Origin: Planctomycetales bacterium
GTDB lineage: Bacteria > Planctomycetota > Planctomycetia > Planctomycetales > Planctomycetaceae
Assembly: GCA_020050375.1 (NCBI GenBank)
Contig: JAGVKR010000370.1
Location: forward strand, 1 to 5,478
Length of the DNA: 5,478 nt
Direction of reading: 5' to 3'
Both the position numbers and the translations under genes were made by a program. Positions 1 to 5,478 of the stretch are shown piece by piece. The stretch's first letter is position 1; each line of letters begins with the position of its first letter. The notes under the pieces are model-generated. The model did no database searches and was not told where the DNA came from. It was given only the letters and a program-made list of their open reading frames with translations.

Positions 1-1
1 C

Positions 2-589
2 GTCGCCCCGGTTGACGGCCGAAACCAGGTCCTCGTCAGCCTGCCGCAACACGTCAACGCCTACGATCCCGACGATGGTAAGATTCTCTGGACCTGCGAC
101 GGCCTCGGGAAGCTCGTCTATACGTCGCCTGTCATTGGCGAAGGGATTGCCGTGGCGATGGGGGGCTACCATGGACCGGCGATCGGTTTCAAGCTCGGCG
201 GATCGGGAAACGTCACCGCGACGAACCGTGTCTGGCAGGTCACCGAAAAGAACCCGCAACGCATCGGCACCGGCATTCTGGTCGGCCCCCATCTCTACAT
301 GGCCAACGAGCAGCATCTGGCCCAGTGCATCGACATCCGCACTGGTCAGGCGCTCTGGACGACGCGCATGCCGGCGGGAGTCATCTGGGCCTCCCCCGTG
401 CTCGTAGGAGATCGGGCCTACGTGACGAACCAACTGGGGACGACCGTCGTGTTTCGTCCCAATCCCGAGCGCTTCGAGTTGCTCGCGGAGAACAATCTGG
501 GCGAACAGACCAATGCGACGCTTGCTGTTTCCGATGGGCAGGTTTTTCTGCGAACGTTCGAGAATCTGTACTGCATCGAGGAAAAGTAA
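2..589 (+). CDS. PQQ-like beta-propeller repeat protein, C-terminal part (5' truncated)
   Basis: The frame is open from the first bases of the window and gives 195 residues before TAA at 587-589; the start lies upstream. Seen in the sequence: repeated propeller-blade signatures of the form Asp-x-x-[D/T]-G-x-x-LW, namely YDPDDGKILW near window residues 21-30 and DIRTGQALW in the middle, each followed by a strand such as YTSPVIGEGIAVA or WASPVLVGDRAYVT. These are typical of the PQQ_2 / WD40-like PQQ family. The chain ends in NLYCIEEK, a usual last strand of such propellers. In planctomycetes these proteins are abundant, usually exported, and mostly of unknown substrate; many do not bind PQQ at all. 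The N-terminus is missing, so a signal peptide cannot be checked. There is no enzymatic motif to support a quinoprotein dehydrogenase. An internal ATG at 152 lies mid-propeller and is not a credible start. Family confidence is high; function is unknown. Confidence 0.85.
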   Translation, partial: VAPVDGRNQVLVSLPQHVNAYDPDDGKILWTCDGLGKLVYTSPVIGEGIAVAMGGYHGPAIGFKLGGSGNVTATNRVWQVTEKNPQRIGTGILVGPHLYMANEQHLAQCIDIRTGQALWTTRMPAGVIWASPVLVGDRAYVTNQLGTTVVFRPNPERFELLAENNLGEQTNATLAVSDGQVFLRTFENLYCIEEK

Positions 590-609
590 CTCCCCAACCC
601 CGCCAGCCC

Positions 610-915
610 ATGCTCGTTTTCGCCGTCGACCAACCTGAGCTTCCGCCGTTCACGATGCCCGATCGCTTTCGGCACGAGATCACGTATTTCATCACCCCCG
701 CAGGCGAAGCGGGAATTCCGGCGCTGCCGACCCGCGAATACTGGATCCGGCTTTGCGACACGCAGAGTTTTCTCGACGACGGAGCCGTGCGGATCGTCTC
801 GCCGCTCGACAGCGACAGCAAGGCCGAGATCGAGCTGACCGAAGAACAGGAAAACTGGCTCGAATGGCTGTTGGCGCACAAAATCGAACACGTGCGTGTG
901 GAGGGGGGACGATAG
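610..915 (+). CDS. Small acidic hypothetical protein (101 aa)
   Basis: ATG at 610 to TAG at 913-915 encodes 101 residues that I do not recognise. The protein has no signal peptide, membrane segment or cysteine pair; its single Cys is in the YWIRLCDTQSF segment. The C-terminal third is charged and probably helical (KAEIELTEEQENWLEWLLAH), ending in EHVRVEGGR. The middle holds a short strand-like stretch (FRHEITYFITPAG). The frame is also open upstream into the propeller gene. I chose ATG 610 because it leaves a 20-bp spacer after that gene's stop; ATG 655, which starts MPDRFRHEIT, is a workable alternative. Neither has a Shine-Dalgarno match. The tight spacing suggests co-transcription with the propeller gene. 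In favour of a real gene are its sensible amino-acid composition and the gap it fills. Function unknown. Confidence 0.68.
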   Translation: MLVFAVDQPELPPFTMPDRFRHEITYFITPAGEAGIPALPTREYWIRLCDTQSFLDDGAVRIVSPLDSDSKAEIELTEEQENWLEWLLAHKIEHVRVEGGR

Positions 916-916
916 A

Positions 917-937
917 GCGCAGCAAGCTCGGCTGCGC
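917..937 (+). other. GC-rich hairpin just after the stop codon of the 101-aa ORF
   Basis: Bases 917-923 (GCGCAGC) and 931-937 (GCTGCGC) are perfect reverse complements, separated by a 7-base loop. The hairpin begins one base after the TAG stop at 913-915. It could act as an mRNA 3' stabiliser or as part of a terminator. There is no T-tract after it, so a classic intrinsic terminator is not supported. Confidence 0.45.
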
Positions 938-966
938 CTCACCGCTAAACGGAAGTTGTGCCCGCC

Positions 967-1018
967 CCTGAATCCTGAATCCTGAATCCTGAATCCTGAA
1001 TCCTGAATCCCGAATCCT
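967..1018 (+). repeat. Tandem heptamer repeat CCTGAAT, about 7.4 copies
   Basis: Six perfect head-to-tail copies of CCTGAAT occupy 967-1008. A seventh copy with one mismatch (CCCGAAT) is at 1009-1015, and a partial CCT follows at 1016-1018. On the opposite strand the unit reads ATTCAGG. The array fills the second half of the gap before sthA and ends 10 bases before its ATG. With a period of 7 it cannot be coding in a constant frame. It resembles the short intergenic tandem repeats found in many planctomycete genomes (general recollection, not checked). Copy number is likely variable by strand slippage. Confidence 0.95.
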
Positions 1019-1028
1019 CTTCCCACGC

Positions 1029-2426
1029 ATGTCCGTTCAACATTTCGACGTCGTCGTGATCGGCACCGGCCCCGGCGGCGAAGGGGCCGCCATGCAGGCG
1101 GCCAAGTCGGGCAAAACAGTCGCCGTGATCGAGCGCGCGTCCCGCATCGGCGGGACCTGCACGCACACGGCAACGATCCCCAGCAAAGCCTTGCGCTACG
1201 CCATCTTTCAGATGACCGAGGCCAATAACAACAAGCTCTTCCGCGAAGCGGGCTTGTCGGTGCAGCTCAGCTTTCCCGATCTGCGCCGCAGCGCCAAATC
1301 GGTGATCGACCAGCAGGTCGACATGCGCCGCACGTTCTACGAACGAAATCAGGTGCCGGTCTTTGCTGGGCACGCGCGGTTTGTCGATTCGCACACGATC
1401 GAAATCGTTCAAACGTCAGGCGGGCACCAGCGGGTGACGGGTGATGCGTTTGTGCTGGCGATGGGAGCCCGGCCGTACCGACCGACCGACGTCGACTTCA
1501 CGCACCCCCGCGTGTTCGACAGCGAGACGCTGCTGAATTTGTCGTTCACGCCGCACTCCATCACGATCTACGGTGCCGGCGTCATCGGTTGTGAATACGC
1601 GTCGATGTTTCGCAATCTGGGAACGAAGGTCAACCTCGTCAACACGCGCGACAAGCTCCTGGAATTCCTCGACGACGAGATCATCGACGCACTGGCGTAC
1701 CACCTGCGCGAGCGGGGCGTGCTCATTCGCCACCGCGAGGAGTGCCAGCGCGTCGAACCTTGCGACGACGGGGTCATCCTGCATCTGAAGTCCGGCAAAC
1801 AGCTCAAGACCGACGTGCTCTTGTGGGCCAACGGTCGGACGGGGAACTCCGACGAGATGGGATTGGAAGCGTTGGGCGTTATTCCCGATCGGCGCGGCAA
1901 CCTGCCGGTCAACGACAACTTTCAGACTGCCGCTCCGCACATCTACGCCGTCGGCGACGTGGTCGGCTATCCCTCGCTGGCCAGCGCGGCGTACGTGCAG
2001 GGGCGGTTTGCCGCGTCGCATCTGGTCGGCGAGCCGTGCGAGCGGGCCATGGTCCAGGACATTCCGACCGGGATTTACACCAGCCCCGAGATCAGCTCGG
2101 TCGGGCGCACCGAACGCGAGCTGACGGAAGCCAACGTACCCTACGAAGTCGGACAGGCGCTGTTTCGCAGCCTGGCTCGAGCCCAGATCACGGGCCAGAC
2201 CGTGGGGATGCTCAAGCTCCTCTTTCATCGCGAAACGAAAGAAATCCTCGGCGTGCACTGCTTCGGGGGAAGCGCCTCGGAGATCGTCCACATCGGCCAG
2301 GCAATCATGTCGCAGCCCGCCCCCAACAACACGCTGATGTACTTCATCAACACGACGTTCAATTATCCGACAATGGCCGAAGCGTACCGCGTCGCTGCCC
2401 TGAACGGTTACAACCGATTGTTTTGA
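1029..2426 (+). CDS. sthA: Si-specific (soluble) NAD(P)+ transhydrogenase
   Basis: This cytosolic flavoprotein transfers hydride between NADPH and NAD+ (NADPH + NAD+ to NADP+ + NADH), usually draining excess NADPH. The 465 residues match the family's usual length, and start and end align with E. coli SthA/UdhA as I remember it. Seen: FAD-binding [10 protein letters not shown] at residues 12-21; a redox-motif region [13 protein letters not shown] at 41-53, where Cys44 remains but the second cysteine of the dithiol family is Thr49; a second dinucleotide fold GAGVIGCE at 182-189; WANGRTGN at 266-273; the FAD motif YAVGD at 306-310; and a dimerisation domain with [17 protein letters not shown] near 345-361. 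The C-terminal motif reads NYPTMAE (445-451), where Tyr446 replaces the catalytic His of lipoamide dehydrogenase. Loss of both the disulfide and that His separates transhydrogenase from lipoamide or mercuric reductases. The start is set by the homologous N-terminus; no Shine-Dalgarno is seen. The gene is probably co-transcribed with the dehydrogenase 15 bp downstream. Confidence 0.97.
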   Translation: MSVQHFDVVVIGTGPGGEGAAMQAAKSGKTVAVIERASRIGGTCTHTATIPSKALRYAIFQMTEANNNKLFREAGLSVQLSFPDLRRSAKSVIDQQVDMRRTFYERNQVPVFAGHARFVDSHTIEIVQTSGGHQRVTGDAFVLAMGARPYRPTDVDFTHPRVFDSETLLNLSFTPHSITIYGAGVIGCEYASMFRNLGTKVNLVNTRDKLLEFLDDEIIDALAYHLRERGVLIRHREECQRVEPCDDGVILHLKSGKQLKTDVLLWANGRTGNSDEMGLEALGVIPDRRGNLPVNDNFQTAAPHIYAVGDVVGYPSLASAAYVQGRFAASHLVGEPCERAMVQDIPTGIYTSPEISSVGRTERELTEANVPYEVGQALFRSLARAQITGQTVGMLKLLFHRETKEILGVHCFGGSASEIVHIGQAIMSQPAPNNTLMYFINTTFNYPTMAEAYRVAALNGYNRLF

Positions 2427-2441
2427 TTCGCACGAATTCCC

Positions 2442-3542
2442 ATGAAAGCCTGGCGATTCTACGACTTCAACGATCTGCGATTGGACGACATCCCGGCCCC
2501 TCAAATCCGACCGGGACACGTCCTCGTCGAGCCACTCTGCGTGCAACCCAGCGTCACCGAGGCGCAACTCGCTCTTGGTGTGCGCACGCTGGCCTACGAC
2601 AAGATCAAGCACCGCCTCGAAACCGAGGCGCCGGTGCAGTTGTTCGGCCATGAGTTCTGTGCCCGGATCGTCGAAGTCGGCCCGAACGTCACGCGGTTCC
2701 ACGTGGGTGATCGCATCGCAGCCCGCGCCAAATTGCCGTGCGGCACATGTCCTCTGTGTCTCAGCGAGCGAACGAATCTTTGCCGCCGCGGGCCGATCAT
2801 CGGCTTTCAACTCCCCGGCTGCTTCGCCGAGCTGGCCATCCTGCCGGAGATCGCGCTGGTCAAAGTCGACGATTGCATCTCCGACAGCGAAGCGGCCTGC
2901 CTGCAATCGCTCAGCGACAGCGTTGCTTCGGTCGAAACGGCCGACATCCAATTGGGCGATTCGGTGGCGGTCTTCGGCCAGGGAAGCATGGGACTGGAAT
3001 GCCTTCAGATCGCGCGGCTTTGCGGCGCGGGGCTGGTGATCTCAGTCGACGTCCGTCCCGAAGCGTGCGCGGTCTCCAAGGCGCTGGGGGCCGATCATGC
3101 CCTCAACGCCCGCGAATGCGATCCGGTCGCTGTCATCCGCGATCTGACAGGGGGCAACGGCGCCGATGTGGTGTTCGAGTGCGCCGGCGGCAGCCCGAAA
3201 CAGGGGCTGGCCGGGCACCAGACGCTCAATCAGGCGATCGACGCCGTCCGCTCGGGCGGAAAAATCATCGGTGTCTCGTGGTTCGGCCAACCGCTTGAGC
3301 TCGACGTCGACACTCTTCGCGAACGGAGCCTGCGATATCTGTTTCCGGACATCAGCACGCTGGCGCACCTGGAATACACCGTCCACGCTGTTGCGTCGGG
3401 TCGGGTCAGGTTGAAGGAAACGATCACGCACGTCCTCGACGGCCTCGACAAAGTCCCGCAGGCCTTCGAGATCACTGCCAACAAGGGCAAGTACCAGGCG
3501 ATCAATCCGGCGCAAGTGGTGATCCGAGCAGGAAAGGGATAG
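2442..3542 (+). CDS. Zinc-type medium-chain dehydrogenase/reductase (MDR, alcohol-dehydrogenase-like)
   Basis: A 366-residue cytosolic NAD(P)-dependent oxidoreductase of the MDR superfamily; the substrate is unknown. Seen: an N-terminal GroES-like domain with GHE at 69-71; the structural-zinc lobe with Cys100, Cys103, Cys106 and Cys114 (CX2CX2CX7C), all present; a Rossmann fold with GQGSMG at 179-184; Asp203 at the end of the second strand (SVDVRPEA), which favours NAD+ over NADP+; then NGADVVFECAGG at 239-250. Odd: in a gapless alignment with the usual GICG[ST]D motif, the catalytic-zinc Cys corresponds to Ser37 and the Asp to Glu40, while Thr39 keeps the proton-relay position. The usual EP glutamate appears as Gln155-Ser156. 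His70 and Glu71 remain. The catalytic metal site may therefore be altered or lost. It starts 15 bp after sthA without a Shine-Dalgarno. Sorbitol/threonine-dehydrogenase-like annotation is possible, but I would not name a substrate. Confidence 0.9.
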   Translation: MKAWRFYDFNDLRLDDIPAPQIRPGHVLVEPLCVQPSVTEAQLALGVRTLAYDKIKHRLETEAPVQLFGHEFCARIVEVGPNVTRFHVGDRIAARAKLPCGTCPLCLSERTNLCRRGPIIGFQLPGCFAELAILPEIALVKVDDCISDSEAACLQSLSDSVASVETADIQLGDSVAVFGQGSMGLECLQIARLCGAGLVISVDVRPEACAVSKALGADHALNARECDPVAVIRDLTGGNGADVVFECAGGSPKQGLAGHQTLNQAIDAVRSGGKIIGVSWFGQPLELDVDTLRERSLRYLFPDISTLAHLEYTVHAVASGRVRLKETITHVLDGLDKVPQAFEITANKGKYQAINPAQVVIRAGKG

Positions 3543-3741
3543 ACCGGTTGCACGGTGTTTCCGCCCCCGAGCTTGAATTCTCTGCGAACGGAGAGGGGGA
3601 GACAGCGAGAATGAGAGACGGGGAGTAGAGGAGAACGCGCATTCGCAAGAATCGCCCGCCCGCCGTACACCACTCTCCCCTTCTCTCCGTCACCCTATCT
3701 CATCGACTCTTAAACTCTCGATCTCTTCAACTCCTCCCCCC
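3543..3741. other. Intergenic region with purine/pyrimidine strand asymmetry and an imperfect inverted repeat
   Basis: The 199 bases between the MDR dehydrogenase and hrpB carry no convincing gene. Roughly 3587-3634 is strongly purine-rich (G/A) on the + strand, and roughly 3669-3741 is strongly pyrimidine-rich (C/T), continuing into the first hrpB codons. ACGGAGAG followed by GGGGAGA (3588-3602) is the reverse complement of TCTCCCC plus CTCTCCGT within 3674-3690, apart from two unpaired T bases. This gives a possible long-range stem with a loop of about 70 bases. A small hairpin (ATTC, GCAA loop, GAAT) sits near 3640-3651. No clear -35/-10 pair and no T-tract terminator were found. The region may hold the hrpB promoter, but the sequence does not show it directly. 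Confidence 0.6.
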
Positions 3742-5478
3742 GTGCCCCTCATCCCCCTCCCTATCGACGCCGTGCTGCCTGAGCTGACGGCGGCGCTGCG
3801 TCAGAGCCCGGCGGTCGTGCTCCGCGCGCCGACTGGTTCGGGGAAGACGACCCGCGTTCCGCCCGCATTGCTCGATTCGGGGCTGGCCGGTAGCGGCAAT
3901 ATCGTGATGCTCGAACCCCGACGGGTGGCGGCGCGGGCCGCGGCGCGGCGGATCGCTTACGAACGGGGGGGTTCCGTCGGCGGCGAAGTTGGCTACCAGG
4001 TACGGTTCGATCAGCACATCGGACGCGACACGCGGATCCGCATCGTCACCGACGGTGTCCTCTTGCGAATGCTGCACGACGATCCCTTTCTCGAACAGGT
4101 CTCGATCGTCGCCTTCGACGAATTCCATGAGCGCGGCCTCAACATCGATCTGGCCTTGGCGATGGTCCGCCGCGTCCAGCAAACGGTGCGTCCCGATCTG
4201 AAGATCGTCGTCATGTCGGCGACGCTCGCCGCCGAACCGATCGCTGCCTACCTCGGCCACTGCCCGATTGTCGCGGCCGAAGGAAAACTGTTTCCGGTCG
4301 ATGTCGAATATCTCGACGTGGGGGAGCTGTTTGCCGGCCGTGTCACCCCCCCTGGCTCCCCCTTCCTCAGGGGGGGAGGACGCGCGTCTCCCCCCCTGAG
4401 GAAGGGGGGGTCGGGGGGGGTCGCCCTCGCCGTCGACATCGCCCTTGAAAAATCCCCCGGCGACATCCTCGTGTTCCTCCCTGGCGTCGGCGAAATCCGC
4501 CGGGCGAGCGACGAGCTGCAATCGCTGGTCGACCGGCACAACCTGGCGGTCATGCCCCTCTATGGTGATCTGCCGGCCGAGCAGCAGGATGCCGTGCTCG
4601 GTCCCTGCGACCGTCGCAAGCTCGTCCTGGCGACGAATGTCGCCGAGACGTCAATCACGATCGACGGTGTCACCGTTGTAATCGACAGTGGACTGGCGCG
4701 CGTGATGCGCTTCGACGAGCAGGTGGGGCTCGATCGCCTGGAGCTGTCGCGAATCTCGAAGGCCTCGGCCGACCAGCGCGCCGGCCGGGCGGGACGAACG
4801 CAGCCGGGACTGTGCCTCCGGCTCTGGAGCGAACGCGACCACCGCGGCCTCGCCGAACACGACGAGCCGGAAATCCGTCGCGTCGATCTCGCCGGTCCCG
4901 TGCTGCAACTGCGCGCCTGGGGTGAAGCCGACGTCGCCCGCTTCCCCTGGCTCGAACCGCCGCGCGACTCGTTCGTGACGCAGGCCGAAACGCTCCTGCG
5001 CCGTCTGGCCGCCACCGACGAGTCCGGCATGACTCCCCTCGGCCGAAGAATGGCTCGATTGCCGGTCCACCCGCGCATCGCGCGTTTGCTGATCGAAGGG
5101 GAACGGCTCGGTGTGACAAATCAGGCGGCGCTCGCGGCCGCGATGCTGGCCGAACGCGATCCGTTTATGCGTCCCTCCGGCCCGCCCGACCGACGTCGCC
5201 GATCGGCAGCGCACCGTTCGGAGTCCGATGTTGTCGACCGCGTCGCCGCGATGGAAGAATTTCAGCGATCGGGGCTCGCTGAAACCCCCGCCGGTCCATT
5301 GAACGTCGGCGCGGCTCGATTTGTGCTGCAAGCATCGTCACAATTGAGGCAACTCCTGAACGACGAGCGCAGGCCGGCCAATAGACCTGACTCCGAAGGC
5401 AGCGGCGGTCCGTCGGACGAGGCACTCCAGCGGGCCATTCTCGCCGCGTTTCCCGATCGAGTGGCCCTGCGGCGCGAG
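3742..5478 (+). CDS. hrpB: ATP-dependent helicase HrpB (3' truncated, with an in-frame palindromic insert)
   Basis: An SF2 DEAH/RHA-type NTP-dependent helicase, cytosolic; the cellular role of HrpB is poorly defined, though RNA processing is presumed. The frame runs 579 codons to the window edge with no stop. HrpB is usually about 800-850 residues, so roughly the last third is outside. Motifs: Walker A TGSGKTT (31-37); Ia LEPRRVAARAAARR (57-70); Ib TDGVLLRML (103-111); DEFHER (126-131), the HrpB form of the DEAH box; SATL (159-162); LATNVAETSITIDGV (296-310); QRAGRAGR (345-352); then the helicase-associated domain and the beginning of the HrpB-specific C-terminus (AAFPDRVALRRE). Start: GTG 3742 gives MPLIPLPIDAVLPEL, the usual HrpB N-terminus. 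The first in-frame ATG (codon 56) lies after Walker A, so an ATG start is excluded. No Shine-Dalgarno; the leader is C/T-rich. Odd: residues 202-227 are a Gly/Pro-rich insert encoded by a palindromic element. About 200 bp from the upstream gene suggests its own promoter. Confidence 0.95.
   Translation, partial: MPLIPLPIDAVLPELTAALRQSPAVVLRAPTGSGKTTRVPPALLDSGLAGSGNIVMLEPRRVAARAAARRIAYERGGSVGGEVGYQVRFDQHIGRDTRIRIVTDGVLLRMLHDDPFLEQVSIVAFDEFHERGLNIDLALAMVRRVQQTVRPDLKIVVMSATLAAEPIAAYLGHCPIVAAEGKLFPVDVEYLDVGELFAGRVTPPGSPFLRGGGRASPPLRKGGSGGVALAVDIALEKSPGDILVFLPGVGEIRRASDELQSLVDRHNLAVMPLYGDLPAEQQDAVLGPCDRRKLVLATNVAETSITIDGVTVVIDSGLARVMRFDEQVGLDRLELSRISKASADQRAGRAGRTQPGLCLRLWSERDHRGLAEHDEPEIRRVDLAGPVLQLRAWGEADVARFPWLEPPRDSFVTQAETLLRRLAATDESGMTPLGRRMARLPVHPRIARLLIEGERLGVTNQAALAAAMLAERDPFMRPSGPPDRRRRSAAHRSESDVVDRVAAMEEFQRSGLAETPAGPLNVGAARFVLQASSQLRQLLNDERRPANRPDSEGSGGPSDEALQRAILAAFPDRVALRRE
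4345..4421 (+). repeat. 77-bp palindromic (REP/MITE-like) element inside hrpB
   Basis: Left arm 4345-4377 pairs base for base with right arm 4389-4421: 30 of 33 positions are Watson-Crick and 3 are G-T wobbles. The centre GACGCGCGTC (4379-4388) is itself a perfect palindrome, and base 4378 is the only bulge. The arms are runs of C and G (7-8 bases long) around the core CTTCCTCAGG / CCTGAGGAAG. It is translated in frame as residues 202-227 of HrpB, including SPPLRKGGSGG. GTC flanks it at 4342-4344 and again at 4420-4422, as a 3-bp target duplication would. Deleting 4345-4422 (78 bp, 26 codons) joins FAGR to VALAVDIAL with the frame intact. The palindrome is directly visible; its mobility is inferred. 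Confidence 0.88.

Noticed and set aside
967..1018. CRISPR array
   Set aside because: Units are 7 bp and contiguous, with no spacers; this is a simple tandem repeat.
418..1173. Minus-strand open frame of 251 codons spanning the heptamer array, with a repeated IQDSGFR peptide
   Set aside because: The peptide repeat is just the heptamer read in frame (three units equal seven codons), and the frame crosses three + strand genes without any domain of its own.
1029..2426. Dihydrolipoamide dehydrogenase or mercuric reductase instead of SthA
   Set aside because: The second redox cysteine is Thr49, the C-terminal His is Tyr446, and long stretches match SthA-specific motifs.
1416..2951. Long open frame on the minus strand (511 codons) opposite sthA and the MDR gene
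   Set aside because: It lies wholly antisense to two confidently identified genes, and its Arg/Asp/Val-rich protein shows no recognisable domain; high-GC codon bias produces such mirror frames.
3543..3560. Intrinsic terminator after the MDR gene (ACCG / CGGT stem followed by GTTT)
   Set aside because: The stem is only 4 bp and the T-run only three bases; too weak to call.
4345..4421. Intrinsic transcription terminator
   Set aside because: The hairpin is strong, but it lies in the middle of a continuous conserved coding frame and has no T-tract.
4345..4422. Frameshift or pseudogene in hrpB at the G/C runs
   Set aside because: HrpB motifs before and after the insert are in the same frame and no stop codon occurs; the gene looks intact as far as the window goes.
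3727..4539. Minus-strand open frame of 270 codons opposite the start of hrpB
   Set aside because: It is antisense to the helicase motifs of HrpB, which are unambiguous on the + strand.

Overview
The window is a high-GC stretch with every supported gene on the + strand. The mix fits a planctomycete (Planctomycetota, possibly Pirellulales-like): a PQQ-type beta-propeller protein, a soluble transhydrogenase, an MDR dehydrogenase and an HrpB helicase, none with a recognisable Shine-Dalgarno site, plus short intergenic heptamer repeats. This placement is inferred from gene content and style; no rRNA or other marker is present.

Layout. (1) 2-589: C-terminal part of a PQQ-like beta-propeller protein, cut by the window start. 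(2) 610-915: a small acidic protein of unknown function, 20 bp downstream. (3) 916-1028: an intergenic gap with a GC-rich hairpin right after the stop codon and a tandem array of the heptamer CCTGAAT ending 10 bp before the next start. (4) 1029-2426: sthA, the soluble FAD-dependent NAD(P)+ transhydrogenase, very close to the E. coli protein. (5) 2442-3542: a zinc-type medium-chain dehydrogenase, 15 bp after sthA, whose structural zinc cysteines are intact but whose catalytic zinc ligands look altered. (6) 3543-3741: a noncoding gap with a purine-rich then pyrimidine-rich stretch that forms an imperfect inverted repeat. (7) 3742-5478: hrpB, a DEAH/RHA-type ATP-dependent helicase, open to the window end. 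It starts at GTG and has no stop in the window.

sthA and the dehydrogenase are probably co-transcribed. Both handle nicotinamide cofactors, so the pair may link an oxidation step to NADH/NADPH balance, but this rests on adjacency only. The propeller gene and the small ORF look like a separate short unit. hrpB is probably independent, since about 200 bp precede it.

The most striking observation is a 77-bp near-perfect palindrome inside hrpB (4345-4421). It is read in frame as a Gly/Pro-rich insert of 26 codons between the two RecA-like domains. Removing exactly 78 bp (4345-4422), bounded by GTC on both sides, restores a continuous ordinary HrpB reading. This looks like a small palindromic repeat element that has inserted into a protein-coding gene without breaking the frame, comparable in principle to the Rickettsia palindromic elements.
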